Origin: Tragulus kanchil
Lineage: Eukaryota; Chordata; Mammalia; Artiodactyla; Tragulidae
NCBI GenBank assembly: GCA_022376925.1
Contig: JAIOJX010000031.1
Location: 136,542,854-136,606,853, forward strand
Reading direction: 5' to 3'
Length of the DNA: 64,000 bases
Numbering within the stretch: position 1 is the stretch's first letter; the number at the start of each line of letters is the position of its first letter. This document shows positions 23,315-35,401 of this stretch, one piece after another. The translations under genes were made by a program, and so were the position numbers. The notes beneath the pieces are model-generated. The model was not told the DNA's origin. It was given only the letters and a program-made list of their open reading frames with translations, and did not search any database.

Positions 23315-24299
23315 TGCATAAAAGTATGAAATTTTACTTTTAGCTTTATCTCTAAATCCCTCTGTGATCCACCCTTTAGTTTTACCAACAGAAAAAAAGA
23401 GTTTTACTCTACTCACTCATATACGTACATCTTATTATCTTTCCCCTTGAATTAATAAAATTAAAATAAAAAGCCTGAAAAGCATTAGGTTTCTTCAAAT
23501 GTATAGGCTTTACAAGGAAAAGTTTTATTTTCATTTGTCTTCTCATCTTTGTTAGTATATTAATAAGGCAGGTTCAGAGTAGAGTTTAAACACAGCTTTA
23601 ATGCTTAAACATTATAAGTAGATGTAATTTCTTCAAAAAGGAAGAACTGCATCAAATGTTGCTGAGAAACACAATATAGCATACATTTTATACATGTGTT
23701 AGTAGTTCATCTTCTGTTATGAATAAGATTTTTGTTGTCAGTTTCTGTTCATATCAGATTAATCATACTAAAATCTATAGGTTGTTAGTGCTCACCAAGA
23801 AGAAATCTCAAAGTGATTATCTGATACTGATACTAGCTAAAAACCGTAAATTGAGCTATTTTCAGGCATCCTGATCATAGTAGGGCCATCTTTTGCTGTG
23901 TGATTCAATGCACATCACTTCACTTTTCCTTATTTTAAAGTAATAAGGTTTACAAAAACTTTCAAATCCTATTTTTCCAAACTAGGATCTACATGAGTAG
24001 TGCAGCAGGAATAGCATCTTGCTTTGAGTAGTTTCAGGTACTTAACAGTCTTTGTATACGTTTGCTCACATACAAGAAAATTATCTAGAAAAGTGGGAGC
24101 CTTTAATAGGTTGAGGCTGAATGAATGAGGCTGGCTCGTGGATGATACTTGCTCTCTAAAGTCAGAAATGAAGAAAAGAGCCAGTGTATAACTTATTTTG
24201 TAAGCTAAATTTTCTGCTTTCACCTTATATACTATGCAAGATTATACTGTTTTGAAAAGGTATACTTCACATAGCTTGTCATTGAAAAATGGTCATTTA
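23315..24299. other. ITFG1: AT-rich intron, nothing recognised
   Basis: No supported exon or repeat. From 23595 onwards it is duplicated at 24703 (pair 7). Confidence 0.55.
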
Positions 24300-25797
24300 T
24301 AGGTATTATTATATGAGACAATACATGCAAAACTCTTGGCAGAGGACATGGCACATGATAAACATTAAAAATTAGCTACTCTTGTTTGTCTTTTAAAGTA
24401 AATTATAGAGTCTATAATTATGGACTCCAGGATTTAATAGTATCAGCTTTCACTGCTGCAGCTACTTTTCAGACTTTAGGCGTAAGCAGAATGCTCAGTG
24501 TTTAGAGCAGTTGTATCTAATGAGTGGAAAACGACACAACTTTTAAAAAAACATTAATACTTTTCCAGATTTTCCAACCATTTTATAATAGGTTGTCTTA
24601 TTTTCATAAAAAGAAAGAAAAATAAATACCAAATCAAAAATTTACAAATAAAAAAGGAATAATGCCTTAAAATTCTCTTGCATAATAAGGCACAATATTA
24701 AAGCTTTAATGCTTAAACATTATAAGTAGATGTAATTTCTTCAAAAAGGAAGAACTGCATCAAATGTTGCTGAGAAACACAATATAGCATACATTTTATA
24801 CATGTGTTAGTAGTTCATCTTCTGTTATGAATAAGATTTTTGTTGTCAGTTTCTGTTCATATCAGATTAATCATACTAAAATCTATAGGTTGTTAGTGCT
24901 CACCAAGAAGAAATCTCAAAGTGATTATCTGATACTGATACTAGCTAAAAACCGTAAATTGAGCTATTTTCAGGCATCCTGATCATAGTAGGGCCATCTT
25001 TTGCTGTGTGATTCAATGCACATCACTTCACTTTTCCTTATTTTAAAGTAATAAGGTTTACAAAAACTTTCAAATCCTATTTTTCCAAACTAGGATCTAC
25101 ATGAGTAGTGCAGCAGGAATAGCATCTTGCTTTGAGTAGTTTCAGGTACTTAACAGTCTTTGTATACGTTTGCTCACATACAAGAAAATTATCTAGAAAA
25201 GTGGGAGCCTTTAATAGGTTGAGGCTGAATGAATGAGGCTGGCTCGTGGATGATACTTGCTCTCTAAAGTCAGAAATGAAGAAAAGAGCCAGTGTATAAC
25301 TTATTTTGTAAGCTAAATTTTCTGCTTTCACCTTATATACTATGCAAGATTATACTGTTTTGAAAAGGTATACTTCACATAGCTTGTCATTGAAAAATGG
25401 TCATTTATAGGTATTATTATATGAGACAATACATGCAAAACTCTTGGCAGAGGACATGGCACATGATAAACATTAAAAATTAGCTACTCTTGTTTGTCTT
25501 TTAAAGTAAATTATAGAGTCTATAATTATGGACTCCAGGATTTAATAGTATCAGCTTTCACTGCTGCAGCTACTTTTCAGACTTTAGGCGTAAGCAGAAT
25601 GCTCAGTGTTTAGAGCAGTTGTATCTAATGAGTGGAAAACGACACAACTTTTAAAAAAACATTAATACTTTTCCAGATTTTCCAACCATTTTATAATAGG
25701 TTGTCTTATTTTCATAAAAAGAAAGAAAAATAAATACCAAATCAAAAATTTACAAATAAAAAAGGAATAATGCCTTAAAATTCTCTTGCATAATAAG
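23595..25797. repeat. Tandem pair 7 (offset 1,108 bp)
   Basis: 23595-24689 against 24703-25797; its second copy overlaps the first copy of pair 8. Confidence 0.95.
24300..24385 (+). repeat. MIR SINE 3' piece
   Basis: atgcaaaactcttggcagag, gacatggcacatgataaaca and ttaaaaattagctac follow the MIR core and 3' order (cttagcacagtgcctggcac-like). Copies occur at about 25408 and partially at 26581 because of pairs 7 and 8. Confidence 0.5.
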
Positions 25798-26078
25798 AAA
25801 GAATATTTTTAATAAGCATCATTCTGAAATTACTATTTAAGACTCCAAATGTCAAACTCATGAACAAGTAAAAAGTACCAATAGTGTATTAGATCAGTGC
25901 AAGGATATAACTTCCCCAGTGACATCAAAATGAAAATTCCATCCTTTATAGTTTAGTTAGAAAAAGGAACCCTCCTAAATGCTCCAAGGCAGAATTTATT
26001 ACTACAGCAAGAGCTCATTTCCTAGAATTGGGACAGTTAGATTTTTAATAAGACCATATGGCTACAAGTACAATAAAG

Positions 26079-26290
26079 GGCTTCCCAAGTGGCACTAGTG
26101 TAAAGAATCTGCCTGACAATGCAGGATATGTAAGAGACACAGGTTTGATCCTTGGGTCAGAAAAATCCCCTGGAAGAGGAAATGACACCCTACTCCAGTA
26201 TTCTTGCTGTGAGAATCCCATGGACAAAGGAGCCTGGGAGGCTATAGCTTATGGGGTCGCAAAGAGTTGGACGTGACTGAGCATTTGAGC
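26079..26290 (+). mobile_element. Bov-tA SINE
   Basis: gggcttcccaagtggcacta ... ggtttgatccttgggtcaga ... cctactccagtattcttgct ... gagttggacgtgactgagca. Second copy at about 27188-27400 (pair 8). Confidence 0.9.
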
Positions 26291-26412
26291 ACGTGTAAGT
26301 ACAGTGAAACATTTTTCTTAATCAACTATAACAAAAACTGAGAAGAGCTAAAACACAAAAAGGGCCCCCTATGGCAAAGGGGAATTTAACAGAACAGCTT
26401 TTGTTGTTGTTG

Positions 26413-26580
26413 TTTTGGTGCTAAGTTATGTCTGACTCTTCTGTGACCCCATGGACTGAAACCCACCAGGCTCCTTGGGCCATGGGATTTCCCAGGCAAG
26501 ACCACTGGAATGGGTTGCCATTTTCTTCTCGAGAGGATCTTTCCAACCCAGGGATCAAACTCATGTCTCTCCTGCATTGG
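26413..26580 (-). mobile_element. Bov-tA SINE, cut by a tandem junction
   Basis: Antisense Bov-tA stops at ctgcattgg and is followed directly by MIR-flank sequence belonging to about 25470. Confidence 0.88.
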
Positions 26581-27522
26581 ACATTAAAATTAGCTACTCT
26601 TGTTTGTCTTTTAAAGTAAATTATAGAGTCTATAATTATGGACTCCAGGATTTAATAGTATCAGCTTTCACTGCTGCAGCTACTTTTCAGACTTTAGGCG
26701 TAAGCAGAATGCTCAGTGTTTAGAGCAGTTGTATCTAATGAGTGGAAAACGACACAACTTTTAAAAAAACATTAATACTTTTCCAGATTTTCCAACCATT
26801 TTATAATAGGTTGTCTTATTTTCATAAAAAGAAAGAAAAATAAATACCAAATCAAAAATTTACAAATAAAAAAGGAATAATGCCTTAAAATTCTCTTGCA
26901 TAATAAGAAAGAATATTTTTAATAAGCATCATTCTGAAATTACTATTTAAGACTCCAAATGTCAAACTCATGAACAAGTAAAAAGTACCAATAGTGTATT
27001 AGATCAGTGCAAGGATATAACTTCCCCAGTGACATCAAAATGAAAATTCCATCCTTTATAGTTTAGTTAGAAAAAGGAACCCTCCTAAATGCTCCAAGGC
27101 AGAATTTATTACTACAGCAAGAGCTCATTTCCTAGAATTGGGACAGTTAGATTTTTAATAAGACCATATGGCTACAAGTACAATAAAGGGCTTCCCAAGT
27201 GGCACTAGTGTAAAGAATCTGCCTGACAATGCAGGATATGTAAGAGACACAGGTTTGATCCTTGGGTCAGAAAAATCCCCTGGAAGAGGAAATGACACCC
27301 TACTCCAGTATTCTTGCTGTGAGAATCCCATGGACAAAGGAGCCTGGGAGGCTATAGCTTATGGGGTCGCAAAGAGTTGGACGTGACTGAGCATTTGAGC
27401 ACGTGTAAGTACAGTGAAACATTTTTCTTAATCAACTATAACAAAAACTGAGAAGAGCTAAAACACAAAAAGGGCCCCTATGGCAAAGGGGAATTTAACA
27501 GAACAGCTTTTGTTGTTGTTGT

Positions 27523-27717
27523 TTTGGTGCTAAGTTATGTCTGACTCTTCTGTGACCCCATGGACTGAAACCCACCAGGCTCCTTGGGCCATGGGATTTC
27601 CCAGGCAAGACCACTGGAATGGGTTGCCATTTTCTTCTCGAGAGGATCTTTCCAACCCAGGGATCAAACTCATGTCTCTCCTGCATTGGCAGGTGGATTC
27701 TTTACCACAGAGCCATA
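27523..27717 (-). mobile_element. Bov-tA SINE, complete copy of the element at 26413
   Basis: Continues past ctgcattggcaggtggattc to ttaccacagagcca, so this is the intact form. Confidence 0.9.
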
Positions 27718-28029
27718 TTGGAATCATCAACAGGACAGATACTGGGATATAATTTCAGCCTCCTACTATTTGTGCTTTTTTTGGTCATTGTAAGATTTTG
27801 ACATCAAGAACTCTTTTTTAATTCTTTGGTTTTTAAGTATCTCTCTGTTTCTCATCTTAAGTGTCAATAAGTGTTTCCCTACTAATTAGGTGACCTTGGC
27901 TGATCCACAGTCTAGTTTTTATAAGTTTAAGGATTTTTAACAATTTAATAAACTTTTGCAATTTATTAGTATTTGTAACCATATTAGTAAAGTCTATAGA
28001 GATATAACATTTTTTGTTATAATTTTCAT
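27718..28029. other. ITFG1: AT-rich intron, nothing recognised
   Basis: No supported feature. Confidence 0.6.
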
Positions 28030-28540
28030 TTTACTTATTTATTTTTAATGGATTGCTGATTGCTTTACAATATTGGCTTGATTTCTGTCATACTTCAGCA
28101 TGAATTAACCATAGGTTTACATATGTCCTCTCCCTCTTGAATCTCCCTCCTGTCTTCCCACTCTCCTAGGCAATTACAGAGCCCCAGTCTGAGTTCCCTG
28201 AGTCATACAGCAAATTTCTAATGGCTATCTGTTTACACAGGTTAAGGTACATGCTTCCATGCTACTCTCTCCATACATCTCACTCTCCCCCTCATCACCC
28301 CAGCCCTTGTCCTTAAGTCTGTTTTCTACATCTGCATCTCCATTGCTGCTCTGTGAATAGGCTCATCAGTACTATCTTTCTAGATTCCATATATGTGTAG
28401 TAATATATGATATTTGTTTTTCTCTTTCTGACTTGCTTCACTTTGTATAAGGCTCTGGTTCATCTGCCTCATTAGAACTGACTCAAATGTGTTCCTTCTT
28501 ATGGCTGAATAGCATTCCATTGTATATATGAACAATAGCT

Positions 28541-28558
28541 TCTCTCTCTCTCTCTCTA
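28541..28558. repeat. (TC)n microsatellite
   Basis: ctctctctctctctctct inside antisense L1. Confidence 0.85.
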
Positions 28559-28747
28559 ATTTTTTTTTGTATTTTTATTTTTACAGGGTTTTGTTGTTTA
28601 CTGCCACACATTGACCTGAATCCACTATAGGTATACATATGAATACACATGTTCATCTGCTGATGGACATCTAGGTTGCTTGCATGTCCTAGCTATTGTA
28701 AACAGGGCTTCAGTGAACAATGAGGTATATGTGTCTTTTTCAGTTTT

Positions 28748-29073
28748 TTTTTTTTTTAATTAATTAATTAATTTATTTTGGGGGGGCGGTTTGGGGAGGG
28801 AGGGGGTGGGCAGGCCACTTCTGTTGGTCTTTCATTTGTCTATTTCCATCCGTCTTTTTTGTTCTTTGGCTCTTGTGGGCCTCCCATCGTGGTGGCCTCT
28901 GTTGTTGCAGAGCGCTGGCTCTGGGTGCATGCGCTCCAGAGCTCTGGCTTGGTAATTGGACACATCAGTCCAGCCGCTCCGCGGCACATGGGATCTTCCC
29001 AGGCCAGGGCTCGAACCGGTGCCCCTTGCACTGCAAGGCGGTGTCCTTACCCACTGGACCACCGGGGAAGCCC
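28748..29073 (-). mobile_element. Palindrome-type SINE (copy e) in antisense L1
   Basis: Flanked by TCTTTTTCAGTTTT at 28734-28747 and 29074-29087. Antisense head (ggaccaccggggaagccc), palindrome region gcatgcgctccagagctctg, the C-rich block read as a G-rich strand, and an A/T-rich tail with attaattaattaatt. Confidence 0.92.
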
Positions 29074-29188
29074 TCTTTTTCAGTTTTGGTTTCTTCAGGG
29101 TATATGCCTAGAAGTGGTATTTCTGGGTCATATGATGGTTTTATTCCTAGATTTTTAAAAAAGGAATCTCTACACTGTTTTCCATAGG

Positions 29189-29385
29189 GCTTCCCTGGGG
29201 TTCAAGATAGTAAGGAATCTGCCAGCAATGCATGAGACCCAGGTTTGATCCCTGGGTTGGGAAGAGTCCCTGGCAACCCACACCGGTACTCACCCCTGGG
29301 AAATCCCACGGACAGAGGAGGCTGGCAGGCTATAGCGTGTGGGGTCGCAAAAGAGTTCGACATGACTGAGTGACTAACACTTTCT
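29189..29385 (+). mobile_element. Bov-tA SINE in L1 remnant
   Basis: gggcttccctggggttcaag ... ggtttgatccctgggttggg ... gtggggtcgcaaaagagttc. The L1 sequence on its two sides overlaps by about 55 bp with roughly 80% similarity rather than by an exact short duplication. Confidence 0.87.
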
Positions 29386-29724
29386 TCATGGTGGTTTTAT
29401 TCCTAATTCTTTTAAAATGAATTTCCATACTGTCTTCCACAGAGGCTGTATCAGTTTACATTCCCATCAGCAGTGCAAGAGTGTATTGAGCTCATATAAC
29501 AATACCAGAAAAACAAACAACCTAATCAAAATTGGGCAAAAGACTTAAACAGGCATTTCTCAAGAGAAGACATATGCATGGCTAATAAACACATGAAACA
29601 ACATCATTATTAGAGAAATGCAAATCAAAACTACAATGAGCTATCCCCTCACAACGGTCAGAATAGCCATCAAAAAATCTACAAACAAGTGTGCTGGAGA
29701 GGGTGTGGAGAAAAGGGAACCCTT

Positions 29725-30742
29725 TTATTATAGCACTTTCTAACACCCTTTTAAGTAAACTGTTCTGAAAAGTAATGTCTAATACCCCTAGACTTTAAAA
29801 ACCAAAGTTGTTTTTAAAAGATTAATGAAATTTAAAAAGACAGCCTATTCACAGAGTTCAGTGAAACACTGCAATTAAAATACTTAATGAGCTATGTGAA
29901 TTATTGGTTGTTAGATTAAAAGATTAAATTAAACATGACTAATGGGATGTGCACTTTGTAAGTTTTCTTCCAGCGACAACCTTAACATTTCATGTTAAAC
30001 TATATTACACATTACAGTCCTTATATTCTTACATTTCTTTTTCAGTCCTTGTATTCTTAAAGATATTTAAAGTATAAAATCTTTGCTTATAGCTTTGTGA
30101 TTCAGTTCATTTTAGCTACTTTATACAAATGCCCAAACTAAAAAGAACTGCAGTTACTGTGTATAAATACTGTAACACCAAATAAATATGCAGGTTGAGA
30201 GAAGAATGACTGAATAAAGCCACAGCTATAAAGGTCAACACTGTATGCTGAATCTATTAACATTTTAAATGAAAAATCCTTGCCTGGACTATGGGTGACT
30301 ATTCACATTCATTTCTTTGAAAATGTCTTTAGTTTTTGTGTCTTTAAGACACATGAATACAAAGCAAATATCATAAGCAAATATCACATGTGAAATAAAG
30401 ACTCCTATCCCATCCATTCCTGTCATTAGACATTACTGTAGACTGTATATGGAAAACTTTATCTGTTATTGATGACCTATCTTATATTCATTATTTTTCA
30501 AATTAAATTAAAAATTAATTTAAATTAAAAATCCTATGCTTAATAAAAATATTTCACAGCATACCAATGCTCAGAAAATATATTAACCTATATACACCTT
30601 TATGAAAATCTCTAGAGGAAACACTTCAGAATTTGAGTGAAAAAGGTGTGGTATATGAGTCAAGAGTGACAGTAAAGGTAGAAAAACATAAGTTTAAATA
30701 ATCATTGCTAACATGCTGGAAACTGTTAAGAAATTGGAAAAT
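29725..30742. other. ITFG1: AT-rich intron, nothing recognised
   Basis: No exon or repeat family that I can support. Confidence 0.6.
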
Positions 30743-30757
30743 AAAAGGCACAAAAGG

Positions 30758-31108
30758 GGGCTTCCCTGGTGGTCCAGTGGGTAAGGACACCGCCTTACAG
30801 TGCAAGGAGCGCCAGTTCGATCCCTGGCCTGGGAAGATCCCACGTGCCGCAGAGTGGCTGGACTGATGTATCCAATTACTGAGCCGGAGCTCTGGAGCGC
30901 ATGCGCCCAGAGCCAGTGCTCTGCAACAACAGAGGCCACCGCGATGGGAGGCCCACACAGGCCAAAGAACAAAGATGGATGAAAATAGATAAATGAAAGA
31001 CCAATAGAAGTGGCCCACCCGTCTGCTCCTTCCCCACCTCACTCCACCCCCTCCCTACCCCCCAAAATAAATAAATAAATAAATATTTAAAAGAAAGGAA
31101 AAAAAAAA
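30758..31108 (+). mobile_element. Palindrome-type SINE (copy f), outer member of a nest
   Basis: The left target duplication AAAAGGCACAAAAGG is at 30743-30757 and its partner at 31430-31444, beyond the second SINE. Head, near-palindrome (gagctctggagcgcatgcgc), C-rich block and (AAAT)n tail are present. Confidence 0.92.
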
Positions 31109-31429
31109 GGGCTTCCCCTGGTGGTCCAGTGGGTAAGGACACCGCCTTGCAGTGCAAGGGGCGCCGGTTCGAGCCCTGGCCTGGGAAGATCCCACGTGCC
31201 GCGGAGCGGCTGGACCGATGTGTCCAATTACCGAGCCGGAGCTCTGGGCGCTCTCTGCAACGACAGACGCCACCGCGATGGGAGGCCCACAGGAGCCAAA
31301 GAACAAAGACGGATGAAAATAGAGAAATGAAAGACCAATAGAAGTGGCCCGACTGCTCCCCTCCCTCCCCAACCCGACCCCTGCCCAAAATAAATAAATA
31401 AATCTTTAAAAAAAAAAAAAAAGAAAGAA
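31109..31429 (+). mobile_element. Palindrome-type SINE (copy g), inserted in the tail of f
   Basis: Starts gggcttcccctggtggtcca inside the A-rich tail of copy f. About 20 bp are missing exactly at the palindrome (ctctgggcgctctctgc instead of the full hairpin). The (AAAT)n and A/G-rich tail lead directly to the shared right target site. Confidence 0.92.
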
Positions 31430-31444
31430 AAAAGGCACAAAAGG

Positions 31445-32642
31445 TAAGACCAAGTCATTCATACAGAAATAAATTTCCAGATTATTTCAACAAAATCTAG
31501 AAGTAGGCGGGGGAATAAAAACTTTTGAAAGCTCTCACCTGATTTGGGAAGTGAAAGAAGATATTGTTACAATTTTAACAATCCAAGGAAGTACAGGTTC
31601 ACATATGTTTGTTAGAAATTTATGCTAAGTATTGGTAGAGTTAGAATGAGAACCGCTAAAAGTAGCTGAAGGGAATCAGAGGGAATAAATGAGAGCTGGA
31701 GGTAGTTCTGATTCAGGGGAGCAGCGAATCCCTCCAATCCTGTAGCACAGAGAGTCCCCTTCTGAAGAGCATGCTGTGGATCTATGCTGTCATGAGAACC
31801 AGTGAGAAAGGGGCCAAAGGATAGTTCTGCCTTTCTCTAGCCCCACACAGGAGTTTAAGTACCCAAATTTCCTTAATGGAGACACAGTGACTTTTAATAC
31901 AGGCTGATTTGAGCATTAGAGTAACACTTATTTTAAGAGCAAAATCAACTTTGGACATTATAGATGGCTTTGAGAGGGTAATTACATAGTAGTAACTGCT
32001 TAAGGAAAATAATTGACAATCAGAGGAAAGAGTGAAAAAGCACCTCAAGACAACTAGGTTATTTTTCACAAATGATTGCTCTAAATTGGTATCTCATTTC
32101 CTATGACCTTTCTGTAAAGTATACTATTAATATTTATGTTAATATCCTTAACTGCTAAGTTATCTCATCTTCTAAAACTAAAGCCTCCTAAACCAAACTG
32201 GCTACCTCTAGGTCTGAGCTTGGAGATGCGTGGAGAAACCTTGCCCCAGGATACTATCAAGGTGATGGCACTGACACCTAATCCTTGGCTTAGGCTAGGA
32301 AGTTACAGGCCACAGACGCTCAAAAGACTCAGGGTTTTAAAATTTTTATGTGTAATTTTTCAAACATAAACAAAATCAGAAAAGAGAGTATGAGGAATCC
32401 CACTGATATGTCACAACTATCAACGACAAAGGGCCAAACTTGTTTCATCTCTACTCCATTTCCTGCATTGCCGGATTAAAGAAAAACCTCAGATATGCCA
32501 CGTCATTTTCAAGTAGTTTGTTGTATCATTATTCAATTCTTTAAAAAAGTTTACTTTTCCTGAACAGCTCTGAAAGAAGCAAATAATACACCCTGCAAAA
32601 TCGTAAAGAATAGAGACAGTCAGATGATTAAGAAGTAAAGAG
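31445..32642. other. ITFG1: Intron, nothing recognised
   Basis: No supported exon or repeat. From about 32004 it is repeated at 33139 (pair 9). Confidence 0.55.
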
Positions 32643-32959
32643 GGGCTTCCCTGGTGGTCCAGTGGGTAAGGACACTGCCTTGCAGTGCAAGGGACGCCGG
32701 TTCCATCCCTGGCCTGGGAAGATCCCATGTGCCACGGAGTGGCTGGACCAATGTGTCCATTTATCAAGCCAGAGCTCTGGAGCACATGCGCCCAGAGCCA
32801 GTGCTCTGCGACAACAGAGGCCACTGTGATGGGAGGCCCATGCAGGTCAAAGAAAAAAGATGGATGAAAATAGATAAACGAAAGACCAATAGAAGTGGCC
32901 CGCCTGCTCCCTTCCCTCCCCAACCTGTACCCCCCTCCCGCCAAAAAAAGGAAAAAAAA
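32643..32959 (+). mobile_element. Palindrome-type SINE (copy h, first of pair 9)
   Basis: Head with ggttccatccctgg, where a change hits the B box; the palindrome is degraded (gagctctggagcacatgcgc). The partner copy at 33783 differs at many positions although its flanks are identical. Confidence 0.9.
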
Positions 32960-33782
32960 AGTAAAGAAATGGTTAGACTCATAATACTAGTATTCTGTGG
33001 CTGCAGTAATAATGAAGATGGGAAGGTACTCTTAACTCATTCAAATAAGAATGGATTTTCTGGTTAGAAGAGGAAATTACATTTTCTGTAATTTTTATTT
33101 CTCAAGATAAATTAAGACTTAATTCTTCATATTGGAAAGGAAAATAATTGACAAAATTAAAAAGAGGAAAGAGTGAAAAGCACCTCAAGACAACTAGGTT
33201 ATTTTTCACAAATGATTGCTCTAAATTGGTATCTCATTTCCTATGACCTTTCTGTAAAGTATACTATTAATATTTATGTTAATATCCTTAACTGCTAAGT
33301 TATCTCATCTTCTAAAACTAAAGCCTCCTAAACCAAACTGGCTACCTCTAGGTCTGAGCTTGGAGATGCGTGGAGAAACCTTGCCCCAGGATACTATCAA
33401 GGTGATGGCACTGACACCTAATCCTTGGCTTAGGCTAGGAAGTTACAGGCCACAGACGCTCAAAAGACTCAGGGTTTTAAAATTTTTATGTGTAATTTTT
33501 CAAACATAAACAAAATCAGAAAAGAGAGTATGAGGAATCCCACTGATATGTCACAACTATCAACGACAAAGGGCCAAACTTGTTTCATCTCTACTCCATT
33601 TCCTGCATTGCCGGATTAAAGAAAAACCTCAGATATGCCACGTCATTTTCAAGTAGTTTGTTGTATCATTATTCAATTCTTTAAAAAAGTTTACTTTTCC
33701 TGAACAGCTCTGAAAGAAGCAAATAATACACCCTGCAAAATCGTAAAGAATAGAGACAGTCAGATGATTAAAAAGTAAAGAG

Positions 33783-34099
33783 GGGCTTCCCTGGTCGTTC
33801 AGTGGATAAGGACACCGCCTTGCAGTGCAAGGGGCGCCGGTTCGATCCCTGGCCTGGGAAGATCCCATGTGCCACGGAGTGGCTGGACAGATGTGTCCAA
33901 TTACCAAGCCGGAGCTCTGGAGGGCATGCGCCCAGAGCCGGTGCTCTGCGACAACAGAGGCCACTGTGATGGGAGGCCCACACGGGCCAAAGAACTAAGA
34001 TGGATGAAAATAGATAAATGAAATACCAATAGAAGTGGCCCGCCTGCCCCCCTCCCTCCCCAACCTGTACCCCCCTCCCGCCAAAAAAAGGAAAAAAAA
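33783..34099 (+). mobile_element. Palindrome-type SINE (copy h', second of pair 9)
   Basis: Same site as copy h but with an intact B box GGTTCGATCCC, ggtcgttcagtggataagg in the head and gagctctggagggcatgcgc in the hairpin. Confidence 0.9.
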
Positions 34100-34437
34100 A
34101 GTAAAGAAATGGTTAGACTCATAATACTAGTATTCTGTGGCTGCAGTAATAATGAAGATGGGAAGGTACTCTTAACTCATTCAAATAAGAATGGATTTTC
34201 TGGTTAGAAGAGGAAATTACATTTTCTGTAATTTTTATTTCTCAAGATAAATTAAGACTAATTCATTATTCTGTTGCTTTTCTGTGTCAGCTATTTATTA
34301 CTGTTTCAAAACTGTAAAAATATCTACAGAAAATACAGTGTCATTTCATGATTCAACTACTCAAGGCAACCTATAGATTCGATGCAATAATTATCAAATT
34401 ACCAATGGCATTTTTCACATACTAGAAAAACATTTCT

Positions 34438-34528
34438 TCTCCAGGGGTTCTTCTCGACCCAGGGATCAAACCTGGATCTCCCACACTGCAGGCAGATTCT
34501 TTATCACTAAGCCAGCAGAGAAGCCCCT
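34438..34528 (-). mobile_element. Bov-tA fragment in L1
   Basis: Antisense tRNA-like head only: cagggatcaaacctggatct ... agccagcagagaagcccc. Confidence 0.8.
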
Positions 34529-35401
34529 AGGACAAAAAAAAATCTCAAAATGTGTATGGAAACACTAAAGACCCCGAACTGCCAAGGCAATCTTTAGAAA
34601 GAAAAATGGAGCTGGAAGAATCAGGCTCCCTGACTTCAGACTATACTACAAAGGCTATAATCATCAAAAAAGTATGGTAATGGTATAAAAATATAGATCA
34701 ATGGAACAGGATAGAAAACTCAGAAATAAGTCCATGTACCTATGGTCAATTATCTATGACAAAAGAAGCAAAACTACACAATGTTAGAAAGATAGTCTCT
34801 TCAACAAATGATGCTGGGAAAACTGGACAACTACACATGAAAAAATGAAATTATACTACTCTTTAACACCACAAATAAAAGTAAGCTCAAAATGGATTAA
34901 AGACCTAAATGTGAGACTGGACACAGCAAAACTTCTAGAGGAAAATACAGGCAGGTGTTAAATCACATAAATCCAATGTTAACTGCAGACATATCTTTTT
35001 CAATCTATCTCCCAAAATAACTGAAACAAAAACAGAAATAAACAAATGGAACTTACTTAAACTCAAAAGGTTTTGCACACACAGCAAAGGAAACAATAAA
35101 CAAAATGAAAAGACAATCCACAAAGTGGCAGAAAATGTTTGAAAATGATGTGACTGACAAGAGATTACTCTCCAAAATTTACAAACAGCTCATTACTTTT
35201 AATATCATCAAAACAAACAACCCAATCAACAAATGGGCAGAAGATCTAAACAGACATTTCTCCAAACAAGACATGCAGATGGCCAAAAGGCACGTGAAAT
35301 GATGTTCAGCATCGCTAACTATTAGATAAATGCAAATCAAAATTACAGTGGGTTGCTACCTCATACCAGTCAGAATGGCTATCATCAAAAATCCACAAAC
35401 A

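Larger units (their letters stand above)
25470..27689. repeat. Tandem pair 8 (offset 1,110 bp)
   Basis: 25470-26580 against 26581-27689. The shared zone with pair 7 gives three copies of about 330 bp (near 24362, 25470 and 26581). Confidence 0.95.
28030..29724 (-). mobile_element. L1 with 5' inversion (twin priming), SINEs inserted
   Basis: Positions 28030-29475 are antisense L1 3' UTR and ORF2 end (cattccattgtatatatgaa, gatggacatctaggttgctt, gtttacattcccatcagcag). From about 29490 the strand flips: 29490-29724 reads sense ORF2 sequence ending ggtgtggagaaaagggaacc. In intact L1 those two breakpoints are neighbours. SINEs are inserted at 28748 and 29189. Confidence 0.83.
32004..34259. repeat. 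Tandem pair 9 (offset 1,135-1,140 bp)
   Basis: 32004-33119 against 33139-34259. Flanks are essentially identical, but the contained SINE differs at many sites. Confidence 0.95.

Noticed and set aside
28778..31458. Long open frames rich in Gly/Arg/Pro (for example 31055-31388) as novel proteins
   Set aside because: They are readings of the GC-rich SINE body and its C-rich block; the same frame recurs wherever the SINE does.
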